Source: Ostrinia nubilalis
Taxonomy: Eukaryota > Arthropoda > Insecta > Lepidoptera > Crambidae
Direction: 5' to 3'
Length of the DNA stretch: 64,000 nucleotides
NCBI RefSeq assembly: GCF_963855985.1
Contig: NC_087117.1
Span: 2,863,001 to 2,927,000 of the forward strand
A program made the translations under genes and the position numbers. Below are positions 29,190 to 40,939 of this stretch, in pieces. The notes under the pieces were generated by a model. It had not been told where the DNA came from and searched no databases. It was given only the letters and a program-made list of their open reading frames with translations. Every line of letters begins with the position of its first letter. Position 1 is the stretch's first letter.

Positions 29190-32100
29190 CTAAGAGCAAG
29201 TGATAGCGCTGGCCGTCATACTGATCCCATGATTTGACAGCAAATGGCTTTTCAAACTACACTTCTGGACAAACGTCATCGCGCACACTTCACACTTAAA
29301 CCGCCTGTCATTATTATGTATCCGCATATGCTCCCTTAAAGTATACTTCCTAGCGTACGATTTGTTGCAGACCTCGCAAGCGAAAATCCGCTCGCCTGTA
29401 TGCTTAACCATATGAGCCTTTAAGGCTTTTTTGCTGAAAAACCGGTAACCACACTCCGTGCACTGACAGTTTCGTTCCATCAAATGGTTCTTCTTTATAT
29501 GATACATCAGCAACGATTTTAAAATATACGACTTGTTGCAAATATTACACTTGTATTGGGCTTCAGAGTTGTGCACTTTCACCATATGCTGATTCCGTTG
29601 ATAGTAACTGCGGAACGGTTCGTTGCAGAACGGACAATTGCTTATATTCCGAGCACCCAAATGTTTGGTCTTCTCATGGTAATGTTTCTTCGGTTTGCTG
29701 CTGAATATTTTCTCACAATAATCGCACTTGAAGCTGCCTTCCTGGTGCGTTGTTGTGTGAGCGTTTAAAGATCTTTTCGTAGCGAACGATGTGTCACATT
29801 TTTCGCACGTATAATTACTGTAGTGTATGTTCATATGCTGTTTCAACATCTTGAAGGTCTCATACGTGGATGTACACATAGCGCAGTCATATACTTCTCC
29901 CTTTTTCAATTTGAATTGCAATAAATGATCTTTTATATCGTTGTAAATGGTTTTATTGTGAGTCTTTACTAAATGTTCTTTCAACGCAGACAAATTGATC
30001 ATTTTTTCATCGCACAAAGTGCATAGCAGATCTGTAATGTCCAGATTGACGTTGTATTCGGTCATATCAAAGTTTGATTTGAAGTCTAACCGTTCTTTGA
30101 GATGGCTGGATTCTGTATGAGAGCGTAAATCAGCTGGGTCTGGGAATGTTGACTCACAGTAGCCGCAGGAAAATCCTAGTAGAGATTTGTTCTTAAAAGG
30201 TGTAGCGTTGGAGAATTTTAGTACAGTTAGGAGATTCTCTCTGTGTTTCGTTTTGTTCTGATTGGTGCGCGGCGTTGCTGTCCAGGTTAGATTGAGTTTT
30301 CCGTCTTTAAACATGGATTTTTCGAGCTTGATTTTTGTCGGTGCTTTTGGCGGCGTGATGGTTAGCTCGGGAAGGTTGACGGAGTCTGGAAAAGAAGAAA
30401 TAAAATCTGAGAATGCTTTTGAAAATATACCTACAGGTATTGCACAAACTGAGTAATGAAACAGGAGGGGAAATGTGACGTAACAGAACTATTACAGCTT
30501 AAGTAAATGGCTGAAGCACATCTCCCCCTTTAGGCAAGTTACAAAATTGACGACGATAGTTGGGTCGGGCTGTTAATTAGTATGGACAAATGGATATGTA
30601 TGTGAAAGTGTGCACACATTAGTATTTGCCGATTCTTATAAATTAGAATCGGGCCCACCTATCGGCCAACTAAAAGTTTGTAGTCTGCCGGGAGTCTTAT
30701 GCCCGTTTTCACCATCAATCCCTAATTTTTAAGTGACCCCTATGGTAACACATTTACAGGAATTTTGTTTTCAAAGGGGTCACTTAAAGAAATTAGGGAT
30801 TGATGGTGAAAACGGGCATTATGCATAATTATTTACATGGATCGCGTAAATCTTTCTAACGATCTGGTGAAGGTCGCGGGCGGTGCCTGGATGCGGGCGG
30901 CGCAGGACCGGTCCTTGTGGAAAACCTTGGGGGAGGGCTTTGTCAGCAGTTGATGTCATTTGGCTGAAACGAACGAACGAAATATTCTACTTACTAATAG
31001 AAGTAGCGAGTCGATTAACCAGCGTTTTATTAATCTTAATGATCTTCTCTTTCCTCCACGCGGACTTGCCGCTCTTCTTGTCAGGGGCTTTGCCCTTTCT
31101 CTTCTGTTCTGGTTTCTTCTTGGCGGGGCTTTCTTTTACTTCTTCCTTTATCTTTTGCTCGGGAGTGTGTCGCACTGTAATTGCAGAAGATTGTTTTTAA
31201 ATTTTAACGCTTCATCCGATATAGTCCGCAGAAACGCCACGATAGCCAAACGGTGAAGGGGTCGGACTGGCCGACTCGTGATCAGAGGAACGCGGGTTCG
31301 GTCCCCGCCGCCGCTCGACTATTGTGGTGAGCTCACTCGTAACACAAGCATATTTAGCTTAGTACGACGGGCTTACGGGACTATTAGTAATTGGTGCAAT
31401 ACAAACAAATTAAATTGCTAAAATCAAGTGGTAGTGGGAGAGACACATAGCTCGTAGATAGTTGCTGTGGCAGAAAAGTTCTTAAGGCGATTAGAGTCCT
31501 CAATGACCTTGGGCGTTTGACCTTCACGCCGCGAGCAACACCCGCGTACCCCGCACCAAAAACTCCGATTTGACACCGATCAAAAATACACGGGCATAGG
31601 TAGATACAGAATAGAAGCTCTTTCTTCATACATTACTGCCTATTATTTTAAACTTAAATTGATGAACCTTGATGTCGGTGTCATTTAACTCAGGCGTAAA
31701 GGTATTTAATAAAAATAACAATATCCATGAACGCTTGAGTAGAATTTTTACTCAAATGTGACGTCACGCGACATTTCAACTCAATATAATACTGTAATTA
31801 TTCGATTATGGAAAAAATTAAAAAATATGAGTCTAATATTTTCTAATTATCTGTCTGACTGACTAAATAGAATTTCGATTTCATTACTCAGTCATCATCC
31901 CTATTGGAACGCATTAGTACCTAGTATTGTCTATGGCCTAAAAAAGCAAATGTTTCTGCTTTTGTCTATTGTCATTCTCTCTGTGTCACATATGAAGAAT
32001 AAACTGAAAATGTATTTGTCTTTTTATTATAAATCCTTCATCAATTAATTGAGTTAAAATTTCGGATATACATGTAATTCGGGTGACAATGCAATATTGT

Positions 32101-35100
32101 GATGACATGGAGCTGATCTGATGGTAGAGCTGGAATGCCAGTGGCCCCATAGCAACTCCGGGATTAAACGATTCCATCGAGTTTAGGCTCGTTTGATTTG
32201 TATTTATTTATTATTATACCTAAATAATTTCATTACAATTTTCTAAAAATGCACAAAAACTTAAAAATCTTGAAAACGGTGATATTTTTACTGGGGTCAA
32301 AATTGGACGTTAGGGAGACCATGGCGAGGCCTATCGATGGTTGAAGGGTTATCCATTGTTTTTGGGACACCCTGTATAAGCAAGTACCTAATGTTATGTA
32401 AGTACGCTACTTTGAAAATCATGAGTCTTCAATTCTCTAAGGGAAACTGCAGGGTCTGATGATGGAGCTGGAATGTGGTCATAGGAATAGGCTAGTTTCT
32501 TTAAAAAAGACTTTTGGTCCGTCAATTTTACATTATCAAAAAATATTGGACACAGGATATTTTTATTTGTCAATTAAACAAGTAATTACGAAGATATGAT
32601 GCGATGAAATTCCGCGTGACGACACAAATCGCCACATTTTTAAGCATGCCTTGACGTCATGTGCCTCATCTTCTGAACTTTGGTGCGCTTCATCTCTTTA
32701 AATTTTCATAAGTTTAAAAAAGTGAGAAATACATTTAGTTTTTTTTTTGGTAAGTTCACCGACGGACTAATTCAAACTCTTGCTACTTTCTTGCTTTATC
32801 CACGAAACATCCCTATTCTTCGAAATTATTACGATCTACAAACGGAAAATCTCTGCTACTACGCCGCAGTAAATTCCCCATCATAAATAAAAAGATTTTT
32901 TTTAAACAAGCTCTTGTATGCTAATTTAATAGGATTTCAGTTTTTATCTGCGAAACTTTTTAATAATATATTAATAGTACGTTTCATGGTTTGGTAATTT
33001 AGGGAAGTTTATTTGCACTTAACATGAAAAATATGGTATCAATGTACTGAGTACCTATGCACCTTCAGTGACAACAACAAGGTCTACTCAGTACCTATAG
33101 TCTACTAAAGGCATGAAATAGATTAATTTCACTAAAAATTAAAACCAACTCCAAAACGAATCACCAAAAGGTAGGCTGCCACCGACTCCGAAAATGGCTA
33201 ATTTTGTAATCAGTATCCAAATTTTTTAATAAGCTCTATAGAACAATTCAATACCACTTTATCTTAATTTTTTTTAATGTGACAGGAGGCAAACGAGCAA
33301 ACGGATCACCTGTTGGTAAATGATTACCGTCGCCCATAGATACCCGCAGACCCAGGGGCGTTACAGGTGTTATTTTTAATTGTGGTATTTTCGCGAAGAA
33401 ACATATTGAAAATCTAATTCTAATAAGTATGAAAAATATAAATTGTTTTCTTCACGTAAATCGATTAAGTTACAGATTCTGACTAGCTCCTAATTTGGAT
33501 ACTGATTACAAAGGCCTAGTAAATATAAATAACGTAATAATTTTTCTACTTGTATTTATCTCTTCAGTTGTTTTGGAGTCAATTATAGTTTTTTTACACT
33601 AATAGATTCTATTTAGGTAGAAAACAGCGTCTGAGCGCGTCATAATTCAATTGTATCGTCTGACTGCACGTACTCTATGAATAATTCTGACATAAAATCC
33701 ATTGTCGAACAAAAGCTGGGTTGCACCATCTTACTTCAACTTTGACAAGCGTCAAAAGTCTGTCTAACTCCATACAAAAAACACCGGTTATCGCCAAAGC
33801 TACGGTCAAAGTTAGGTCACGTCAGGTGGTGCAACTCAGCCAAAGAAAAAATTCATTTTGATCGCTAATGTCAGTTTGCAGCGAGTGACACAACCTCCCC
33901 GTCTGAAGGCCAGCGGCCGACTGCCGCCCGCACCCCGCGAAGGCCCCCTCAACAGCAAAACGTTCGGAATTTATCAAAAGTAAAATTTATGAATGAAAGT
34001 AATGTTCGATTGAAAAACGCAACGTGTCATTTAAAGATTAAAGAATTCCTAATCTATTCGTACAAAAATCTTTTAAATTAACATAGCCGTTTTGGAGGAG
34101 TAGGGAATTTAAGTAAAAAATCGATGTCCCGTATTTATTTTTTTAATCCAAAACAAAGAGACGTAGCGAAAATTCAAACGTCACAAATGTAGTCCTTGAA
34201 CTGTTGTATAACATATATTTTTTTCAACTATTTCTGTCCAGCAGTAAAAGAGGAGTAGGCTTTACAAAATGCCCATTTGGCGCGGATTGAGGACTCTAAT
34301 CGCCTTAAATGGCGACCACGGGCTGGAAGACGTAGTCTGGAGAAGGACGCGGGAAGAACTTGGATGTGGGCGGCGGCGCAGGACCGGTTGTTATGCAAAT
34401 TCTTAGGGGAGGCCTTTGACCAGCAGTGGACGTCATTTGGCTGAAACGAACGAACGATTCTAACGTTTTTTTAAGGCAGGAAAGGCAGAAGACGAAACTA
34501 TTTTAAAAACGAATTTCTGTCAGTTAGGGAGCCTCCGCTAAAACTCACACATGTCTGTATCGAAAAAAATAGTATGAACACTCGCGGTAGGGAGCGGGCG
34601 TGCATTTACGTGTATCATTATGGTCTTATGTAGCATTCATAGCACACTCATCAACTACAAAAGAGATCAACACCGTATCGCCTTTCGTGAGCTGTCAACC
34701 GCGAGGCGAGGCGTTTACGTTACGGTGCGGCAGGGTTCGTAAGGATAATTATCAATGATAATTATCGTGATAATAACAGATGGATAATTATCGGTTGATA
34801 ATAACAAAAAATGCGCTCGTGAAAATGGACTGTATGTATTCGAAGTTTTCGAACGTGTATTTCTGCACTTGCGTCTAATGGTGGGCGTTAATCAATATAG
34901 ATAGTTATAAAACCTATCTATTTAACTCCACAATGATCACTAGTTATCTAGCGTCAAAATATTTATCTATATTCCACTTGACAACAAACAGCAACCAAAA
35001 ACATAAAACAACATTAGCAATCAGAATTTCTTAGTAACAATATCCGATAATATCGGATAATTATCATGAAGCGTAATTATCTTGATAATTTCGAACCCTG

Positions 35101-36680
35101 CGGTGCGGATAAGTGTGCGTTGCAGTTTGCAGTATGAAATTTCATACCAAGAATACTGAACGTCTCGAGTTGATACGGTTACGATCCTTTTCTGGGTTTA
35201 TAAGTGTGCTAACGTCCTTTAGGCGGGCACTCGTCCCGCCAAGTTTTAGCTAGGCCCTTATTGTAATAAAATTGTAAACCGGCAGACAGTGGTGACTGAG
35301 TTTGTTGCGGCGCTTCTCAGCACTTGCCAAATGTTTGTCTCGAAGTGCTGGTAGGGCAACTCACTCACTCATCATGAAATCTCAGAAATTACAAGTGCTA
35401 GGAGTCTCAAATTTTGCATGGGGGTTCCTTTTAGAATGTAGGTGCTTACTAAGACTGGATTTTGCAAAATCCAACCCCAAAGGAAATAAAACGGGATCCA
35501 CGCGTACGAAGTCGCGGGCAGCCACTAGTACAGAAAATAAAGTTTATGTATGTACCCGCATCAGCCAAGAAGTAATCGTCTGAGTCGTCGCCACTCTCTT
35601 GAATAGGCTCCAGCTTTATTTCGAAAGGCTTTTCATCTGTGAACAAGTACAATATTCTGTTAGGTTGTGTATAATAGGTATATTATGTTTCTAAATTCTA
35701 CATCTCTATTTTCAGTTTAATTTCTGAGTATGGCATAAAACCTTTTTATTGATCGATTGATCACTTAAAAAGAGCGTCTGCTTCATAAGTTAAGCCCACA
35801 ACTACATTATTGTGTTTTTATTGGATTTTTTTTTAACTTTTTCAATGTATCCAGATGTTCAAGGTACCTTTTGACCTAGGTTTTTCCTTTATTATTATAT
35901 TGTAATTGTAAATAGTAGTGCTAAAATAGAACACAGATTCAAAATAATAAGCCACATTTCTTATTAGAGTTGAGCTCACTTTAATATAATATAGTAAGAA
36001 GATTTTGCAGAATTCTCCCATGCAGCATTTTAAATCCTTACAACAATTTCCAAATTTAATAATTTTTCTGACATATAACTAAATTGAAGCATATGAAACA
36101 AGTACATACCTTCATCATAATCTTTGATCATCTTCAGAAATTCCTGTTCAGACTTCAACACTTGTTGTTTGAAGTTGAAGCAGGTTCTCAGGCTCTCAAT
36201 GCAGGCATCACAGATTTTGGCCTTGTATTTAGAAGATGAGAGCTAAAAATTATTGAATATTAATAATTAATAGAAGGCAAAATAACAAATAGTCCTAGAA
36301 GTACATAGGTATTGTTGTATGATACTATTTATTTTAAAGTAATTGTAGTTAAGGGCTAGACAGTGTTATTTAAAAAAATACTAATTTGACGGACTTTTCC
36401 ACGACTGGCGATTTCTTCCATCTTTGGGACATTATTTATGCTATGTTATTAATGCATGAAAATGACTTCAAAGCAAACAAATACTTTAGAGAAGAATGAA
36501 AGAATGTTTAAATGAAGCTTTTATGGGTATAATATGTGTAAATAAACTTACAACAATACTAAAACAATCATTCAACATCTTGGAATAGTTTTCAGCTGTG
36601 TTTAACCAAACGTGCGACGCATCCAAATCTTTGTGCATGCCCTGAGATAGGCAACAGCGGCATGTATTTTCCAATTCCAT
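29190..36680 (-). CDS. ZAD C2H2 zinc-finger protein, five coding exons, 572 aa
   Basis: Minus-strand exons: 36680-36552, 36242-36110, 35636-35556, 31174-30995 and 30385-29190. Phases are 0,1,1,1; the total is 1719 nt with a stop at 29190. Exon 1 begins MELENTCRCCLSQG (first ZAD pair). Exon 2 has CDACIESLRTCFNF (second pair) and a Lys/Glu helix. Exon 3 is acidic, exon 4 is very basic (KKKPEQKRKGKAPDKKSGK). Exon 5 holds ten C2H2 fingers after an N-A/T-PF motif. It is the paralogue of the 1401-8038 gene: the fingers align one to one and the C-termini share YARK-TLREHMRIHNNDRR and FVQKCSLKSH. Nuclear DNA-binding regulator by family; targets unknown. Intron 3 (31175-35555) is full of repeats. An RTE tail ends 14 nt beyond the exon 4 donor. 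Confidence 0.87.
30700..30818. mobile_element. 'TGCCCGTTTTCACC' MITE, copy 2
   Basis: Same inverted ends as 14099-14192, flanked by TTA (30697-30699, 30819-30821). It has a slightly longer centre (TATGGTAACACATTTACAGG). Confidence 0.8.
30861..30980 (+). mobile_element. RTE-type LINE 3' tail in intron 4 of the minus ZAD gene
   Basis: Encodes LVKVAGGAWMRAAQDRSLW-like sequence and ends (GAAC)n at 30980, close to the exon 4 donor at 30994. It is antisense to the host gene. Confidence 0.8.
31238..31400 (+). mobile_element. tRNA-derived SINE
   Basis: An A-box-like TAGCCAAACGG at 31243 and a B-box GGTTCGGTCCC at 31295 lie at tRNA-like spacing. A non-tRNA tail follows (CTATTGTGGTGAGCTCACTC ... AGCATATTTAGCTTA). 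The same tail recurs at about 45147-45195. No complete acceptor stem is seen, so it is a SINE, not a tRNA gene. Confidence 0.65.
31401..34310. other. Intron 3 of the minus ZAD gene: repeats only
   Basis: No exon seen. It holds a 'TTAGTCCGTC' element (about 32500-32790), a GGCAAACGAGCAAACGGATC dispersed repeat (about 33285-33372, a type often met in Lepidoptera) and a MITE at 33715-33841. The stretches 31900-32480 and 33400-33700 show nothing recognisable. Confidence 0.5.
33715..33841. mobile_element. 'GGCTGGGTTGCACCA' MITE, copy 2
   Basis: GCTGGGTTGCACCATCTTAC ... GTGGTGCAACTCAGCC, as at 17006-17140. Confidence 0.75.
34311..34456 (+). mobile_element. RTE-type LINE 3' tail
   Basis: Ends CAGCAGTGGACGTCATTTGG-CTGAAACGAACGAACGA. 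The sequence just upstream (about 34226-34310) also occurs at 15805-15881, so it belongs to a separate repeat. Confidence 0.75.
34675..35205. mobile_element. 'AACCGTATCAACTCG' element, split by a hAT-like insert
   Basis: Arms 34675-34730 and 35101-35205 together match the inverse of 22942-23093. The 370-bp insert between them is annotated separately. Confidence 0.75.
34731..35100. mobile_element. hAT-like MITE with 8-bp target duplication
   Basis: Starts CAGGGTTCG and ends CGAACCCTG. Flanked by the 8-bp repeat CGGTGCGG (34723-34730, 35101-35108). The interior is rich in ATAATTATC palindromes. Non-autonomous. Confidence 0.88.
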
Positions 36681-37149
36681 TGTAGTAGGTCTCAGTAATC
36701 CATTTATTCACGAAAATTAAATTTCATTCACGAATTGAAAGCCAAAATTCGTGAATTTTGTAATGGCAGTGACATTAATGACATTTTGTTTTTTTTACAG
36801 TACTGACAGCAGAAAATATAACCATAGACAAAGAAGTTGACGACGTTAAAGTACGACTATTCAACACTAGATGGAGCTTGTATCTCAGAGCATTTAGTAT
36901 TTCTACTCGGCGCTAGATGGCGTTAAAAAGGTACTTTTTAATGTCAATGAAATCACGCGATATTTTTTTAAACTAGTATTTATTAGGTTCCATAACTAAA
37001 ATATTGGCATTTGGCAGGAGGAACAGAAAATGAAATCAAAATGGCGATGATACAGCGAAGCGGTGCAGTGCATTAACGCGATGTTGTTTCTTCTAATTTT
37101 TTAAATTAAAACTGTTTTTCAATTCATACTGGTGAATAGGACTGTGATA
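36681..37149. promoter_or_regulatory. Divergent promoter interval between ZAD genes
   Basis: This 469-bp gap lies between the minus-strand ATG at 36680 and the plus-strand ATG at 37150, so it should hold both promoters and 5' leaders. No TATA box can be selected with confidence. Confidence 0.5.
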
Positions 37150-40100
37150 ATGGAATTTGACGAAATTGTTGTGAAGGAAAGCCCGGGGCTTTGCCGGTGC
37201 TGTCTCTCCGAGGGATGTTACAAAGACTTGGGGACCGAGTACACTTGGATGAACGAAAACGAAGTTTATGCCGATATGCTGCTTGAATGCTTTGATATTA
37301 GTGTGAGTATTTACGTTTAGAGTATTTATTTATCCTTTGAGTTCTACTTTGAGTCATATTACGTAGTTTTCAGTCGAATTTTTCAGTTCTTTCTCCCCCT
37401 AGTTTCTCCCCATATAGTGGCTATAGCTAGGTACAAAGTGCTTCTGTATTAACTGGTTTCTTTTCAATTTACGACCCTTCTATCCTTAACATTCAATCGA
37501 AGTTCTGACAAAATCTTATTCTTTGCCTAAGCTGCTTGATTCAAACTAGTTTTTAACTTTCTGCCAGATCATTGTTTTTCATATACAACAACAGTCATCT
37601 CTGCCTTCAATAAATATCAAAAGGTACTTAGCCATTCAATAGTTAAATTGAAGGTTATTAAAAGTTTCAAGTCAGTAAAAATCAGTAGTTCATAAAGGAA
37701 TGCTGCATTTATTTATTTAGGAATAGTACTCAGCAAAATATCATTTAAGCATTGGAAAAAAAAAGACAAAATGTGTGATCTTGCATAATATTCAACTTTT
37801 GCTGGGTTGCACCATCTTACTTAAACTTTGACAAACATTAAAAATCTGTCAAACCCCATACAAAAAAAACATTGGTTATCGTTATAGTTACCATCAAAGT
37901 TAGTGGTGCAACTCAACCTTAACTTAACCTTAACTTAAGTTACATCTAATTAGAAAGTGAAATAAAGAAAAATAATTGGTGCTAGATTTAATAATGCTAT
38001 TTTATGCAATAGATATCCCAACACAATGAAGGCCCCAACGGCCCCAGCCGGCTTATCTGCGAAGTGTGCATCACACGACTGCGCGACGCCTGCAACTTCA
38101 AGAAGCAGGTCCTGGACTCGGAGAAGAAGTTCGTGGATATGATCGGCAGGGGAGATTTTAGGCCTAAAGGTAAGCAGATTTTTTCTTTCTGTGTGTATTG
38201 GCAATCAATCCAAGATTCTTGAGCAAATCCATTCTGTGATAAGGAGATAGACTAGCATACTTTGTATATACACTGTGTATATTATACATTGTAAAAAAAA
38301 TTGCAATAATAAAATAAATGCAAATTATTGCTAAAAGCAGTTTTTCTAAAAACAATATTTTATTTGTGATGTGAAAAATGTTTTGTATGTTTGCAGTTCT
38401 ATTTTTTAACTCACATCAAAGAAAAAGAAAGAGATGTGCACACTCCAAATGTCTAAGCACAACATCTAATGATTAAATGGTCTTTAGACGTAGATTTTCT
38501 ACAACATTTTCATTACTTGAAAGATGCGCGCTGTGATAAAAATCTTATCGACGATTTTAGACGATACACCCATAGTGTATCGCGTAAAATCGATAAAATG
38601 GCGTGATAAAAGCTTATCGCGGCGCGCATCCTAAACCTAGGTCCCAAGAGCAGGCCAGATCTTGTGGTTTGTTGTTTCCCTCTTGTTTTGTCAGGCCAGC
38701 AGCAAGATAGTCATTTAAGCCTATGGCCGCTTTCACATTAGGGCGTGAGAAGCACGGCAATGTGAAGGCAGGCATCTGCTGTTATATAGTTTAAAATTAT
38801 CGGCAGCGCGTCTGGCGCGCGTTTGTCGCGCTGCTAAAGTCGCCTAAATGTGAAAGCGCTCTATATCTTTAAATTGGACTACTATGTACCATTATTGTTA
38901 CAGTGATGATCTACCAGTCGCAAATGAAGGCGGAGGCCAGCGAGGAGACCCCGACCGAGGACACAGAAGTGGAATACTTAGATGAAATGGACTTCGGAGA
39001 TGGTACTTCAATTTTTTAATTTAAATTCGTGGTACATAGGCTCATAGTATAGTGCGCAGAACTGACGGCCTGGAGGAGGAGTTTCTGTAGTGGAGGCCAC
39101 ATACTGGAAAACATAGCATGAGACGTCCACTCACAAGGCTGACCAACGACATCAAAAAGGTAGCATGGAAATCATTGAGGGAGACCTTTCAACAGTGGAC
39201 ATCCTATGGCTGAATGATGATGGGCTCTTTTCAGAGCACCTAAACAGTCTCAGACATGTAGCTTGCCCAAACTTCAGGGGTACTTAAGTTACGGTCAAAG
39301 TGATAAATGTGATAATTATGAATAATCGCCGGTTATTATGAATAATTACCGCATGATTTGGTAAATGTGATTAATATGAGGTCATTTATGTGTGTATAAA
39401 ACTAAATAGGCGGCTTAGGGGTGGCCCAAGGGCCATCCCCGCCGCACCTTAACCTATTTTTCACTTTAAATCAAAACATTATGTTATAGGCATCATGGAA
39501 AAGTAATATTATGCAAGAAACATTCCAAACTCATTATGCCAAATTATATTAATATATGATATCAAAACGTTCAAAAGTTTGGCTGTACACGAGCTTGTAC
39601 ACAAGATGTTGTTCTCTTTTATGAAATTTGTTAGTACTAAGGTTGAATTATTAAATAATCACTGTTAAATGTGATTAATTTATCACTTTTACCGCGACTG
39701 TCGGTAATTATTCATAATAACCGGTTATTATTAATAATTTTCAATTTATCACATGAACCGTAACACATACATATTTATTAGCTGGTGCTGAGAAATAGTG
39801 AGGAAGGAAATCAGTAAAAACAAATATTATCGAAAGTACAGTCTATCTGAGTAACTTTGCCTATCAATTTGATGGCGCAGGTACACTATGCAAGAAATTG
39901 AGACGTAGCGCGAATGGGCGACACACGTTGACGAAACTAACTGAAGTGTTTGTTTACACATTTCCTCCAAACTCAATCTTATCTGTACATAATTTATTTT
40001 GAAACTGATAAGATCGTCGTTCTGCCTCCTTCTTAAAGTTGCTGTGCCCTGACTGGGTCCTAATTGTATAACTGCTTAAATTGTAAGACCTAATGTGAAT

Positions 40101-40442
40101 GTGCTAATGTAGTTATGCAATAAACGATTGAGCTATTATATCTCAACTTATTTCCCGCATAGTAACTGCGCCATAACATTGGCTCAAAATCTAAATGCGA
40201 AAAATTTGGGCCAAGTTGTCCAGATTGACTCTAATTCAGTTCAGTTATTAAATTATTTCATTATCAATCCACAGCAGACGACGAGCCTCTAAAGAACGAA
40301 GCCTCCGGCTCAGATATAGCCGTGGAGGCTCTGCCCCTGCCCAAGCGTGGGCGCCCACCGAAGGCGAGAAAAGCCGTGAAAGGAGAAAAGAAGAAGACCA
40401 AAGCCGAAGACAGGCCGAAGGCTTCCAAGACCATCGTCAAAG
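37150..40442 (+). CDS. Shared 5' exons of a multi-terminal-exon ZAD gene (ZAD + AT-hook)
   Basis: Exons 37150-37302, 38013-38169, 38904-39002 and 40275-40442 (577 nt, 192 codons plus one G). Exon 1 begins MEFDEIVVKE and carries the first ZAD pair (CRCC); exon 2 the second (CEVC, then RDACNFKKQV). Exon 3 is acidic. Exon 4 has PKRGRPPKARK at residues about 159-169, an AT-hook, then a Lys-rich stretch. Exon 4 ends with a lone G before GTAGG. Every one of the nine finger exons downstream (45777 to 64000) has an acceptor that supplies exactly the two missing bases and stays open. I see no other ZAD exon between here and the window end. I infer one gene whose terminal exon is chosen by alternative splicing and polyadenylation. 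An in-frame GTG precedes the ATG, but the ATG at 37150 is taken as start. Confidence 0.87.
37801..37918. mobile_element. 'GGCTGGGTTGCACCA' MITE, copy 3 (intron 1)
   Basis: GCTGGGTTGCACCATCTTAC ... AGTGGTGCAACTCAACC, same family as 17006-17140. It lies about 95 bp upstream of exon 2. Confidence 0.75.
38527..38634. mobile_element. Foldback element (GATGCGCGC...GCGCGCATC)
   Basis: Inverted ends GATGCGCGCTGTGATAA and TTATCGCGGCGCGCATC around a CACCCATAGTGTATCGCG centre. Only one copy seen. Confidence 0.6.
38725..38868. mobile_element. Foldback element (GCCGCTTTCACATT ends)
   Basis: Ends GCCGCTTTCACATTAGGGCG and CGCCTAAATGTGAAAGCGC are inverted. The element ends 35 bp upstream of exon 3 of the ZAD gene. 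Confidence 0.6.
39045..39221 (+). mobile_element. Decayed RTE-type LINE tail (intron 3)
   Basis: Degenerate form of AGTACGCAGAACTGACGGCC ... CAGTGGACATCCTATGGCTG-AATGATGATG, with many changes and small deletions relative to 5968-6220. Confidence 0.7.
39290..39772. mobile_element. Inverted-repeat element (AATTATTCATAATAACCGG ends)
   Basis: Both ends carry GTTACGGT...GTGATAA and ATTATGAATAATTACCG in inverse orientation. Part of it recurs at about 18430-18590. Confidence 0.65.
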
Positions 40443-40527
40443 GTAGGTTTCAAAACTTACACCGTTTGTGGGTAGACATTTCTGGAACTGTGAGCAGACT
40501 TGGCATAAGATGATTTGTAAAGCCTGG

Positions 40528-40732
40528 TCCGTGAGCACGTAGAATTTTGCCCAATGACCCGAAGCTACCCATCCTTATCGCTCGCGTGTAATTATATTGC
40601 TGTCGCGACTGTGCGACGGGCGCCCGCAGTGAGTGTGCGAGCGCGATAGCAACATAATTACGCGCGAGCGATAAGGATGGGTAGCTTGGGGTCATTGGAC
40701 AAAATTCTACGTGCTCACGGACCAGGCTTTAG
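40528..40732. mobile_element. Long-palindrome MITE ('GCACGTAGAATTTTG'), near-complete copy
   Basis: Two arms of about 95 bp (CACGTAGAATTTTGCCCAAT ... TTGGACAAAATTCTACGTGC) folding around TGCGACGGGCGCCCGCAGTG. It lies just downstream of the exon 4 donor of the ZAD gene. Confidence 0.85.
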
Positions 40733-40741
40733 AAGAAGGTA

Positions 40742-40939
40742 TAGATCGTTTCATCCACGAAGACGCGCCCCACCAATGTTTGGTCTCGGTCGCGCGGGGT
40801 GCGGGGAGTGTGATCCGAGCAATCCGTAAGGCATTATTGTAGTGTGCGTGTGCACTCATGGATCATTTAGCGTGTACCGATAACACTCAAACATTAGCGG
40901 AAGAATGGTGGGGCGCGTCTTGGTGGATGAAACAAGCTT
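40742..40939. mobile_element. 'TAGATCGTT' MITE copy 4
   Basis: Uninterrupted copy; its right end is slightly decayed (GATGAAACAAGCTTA). Confidence 0.8.

Noticed and set aside
31238..31320. tRNA gene
   Set aside because: A and B boxes are present, but there is no complementary acceptor stem and the tail recurs elsewhere (about 45147-45195), so it is a tRNA-derived SINE.
35302..35583. 93-codon plus-strand ORF (MLRRFSALAKCLSRSAGR)
   Set aside because: It lies in a dispersed LINE-like tail (CTTCTCAGCACTTGCCAAAT, matching in inverse the piece near 56160-56215) and overlaps exon 3 of the minus-strand ZAD gene.
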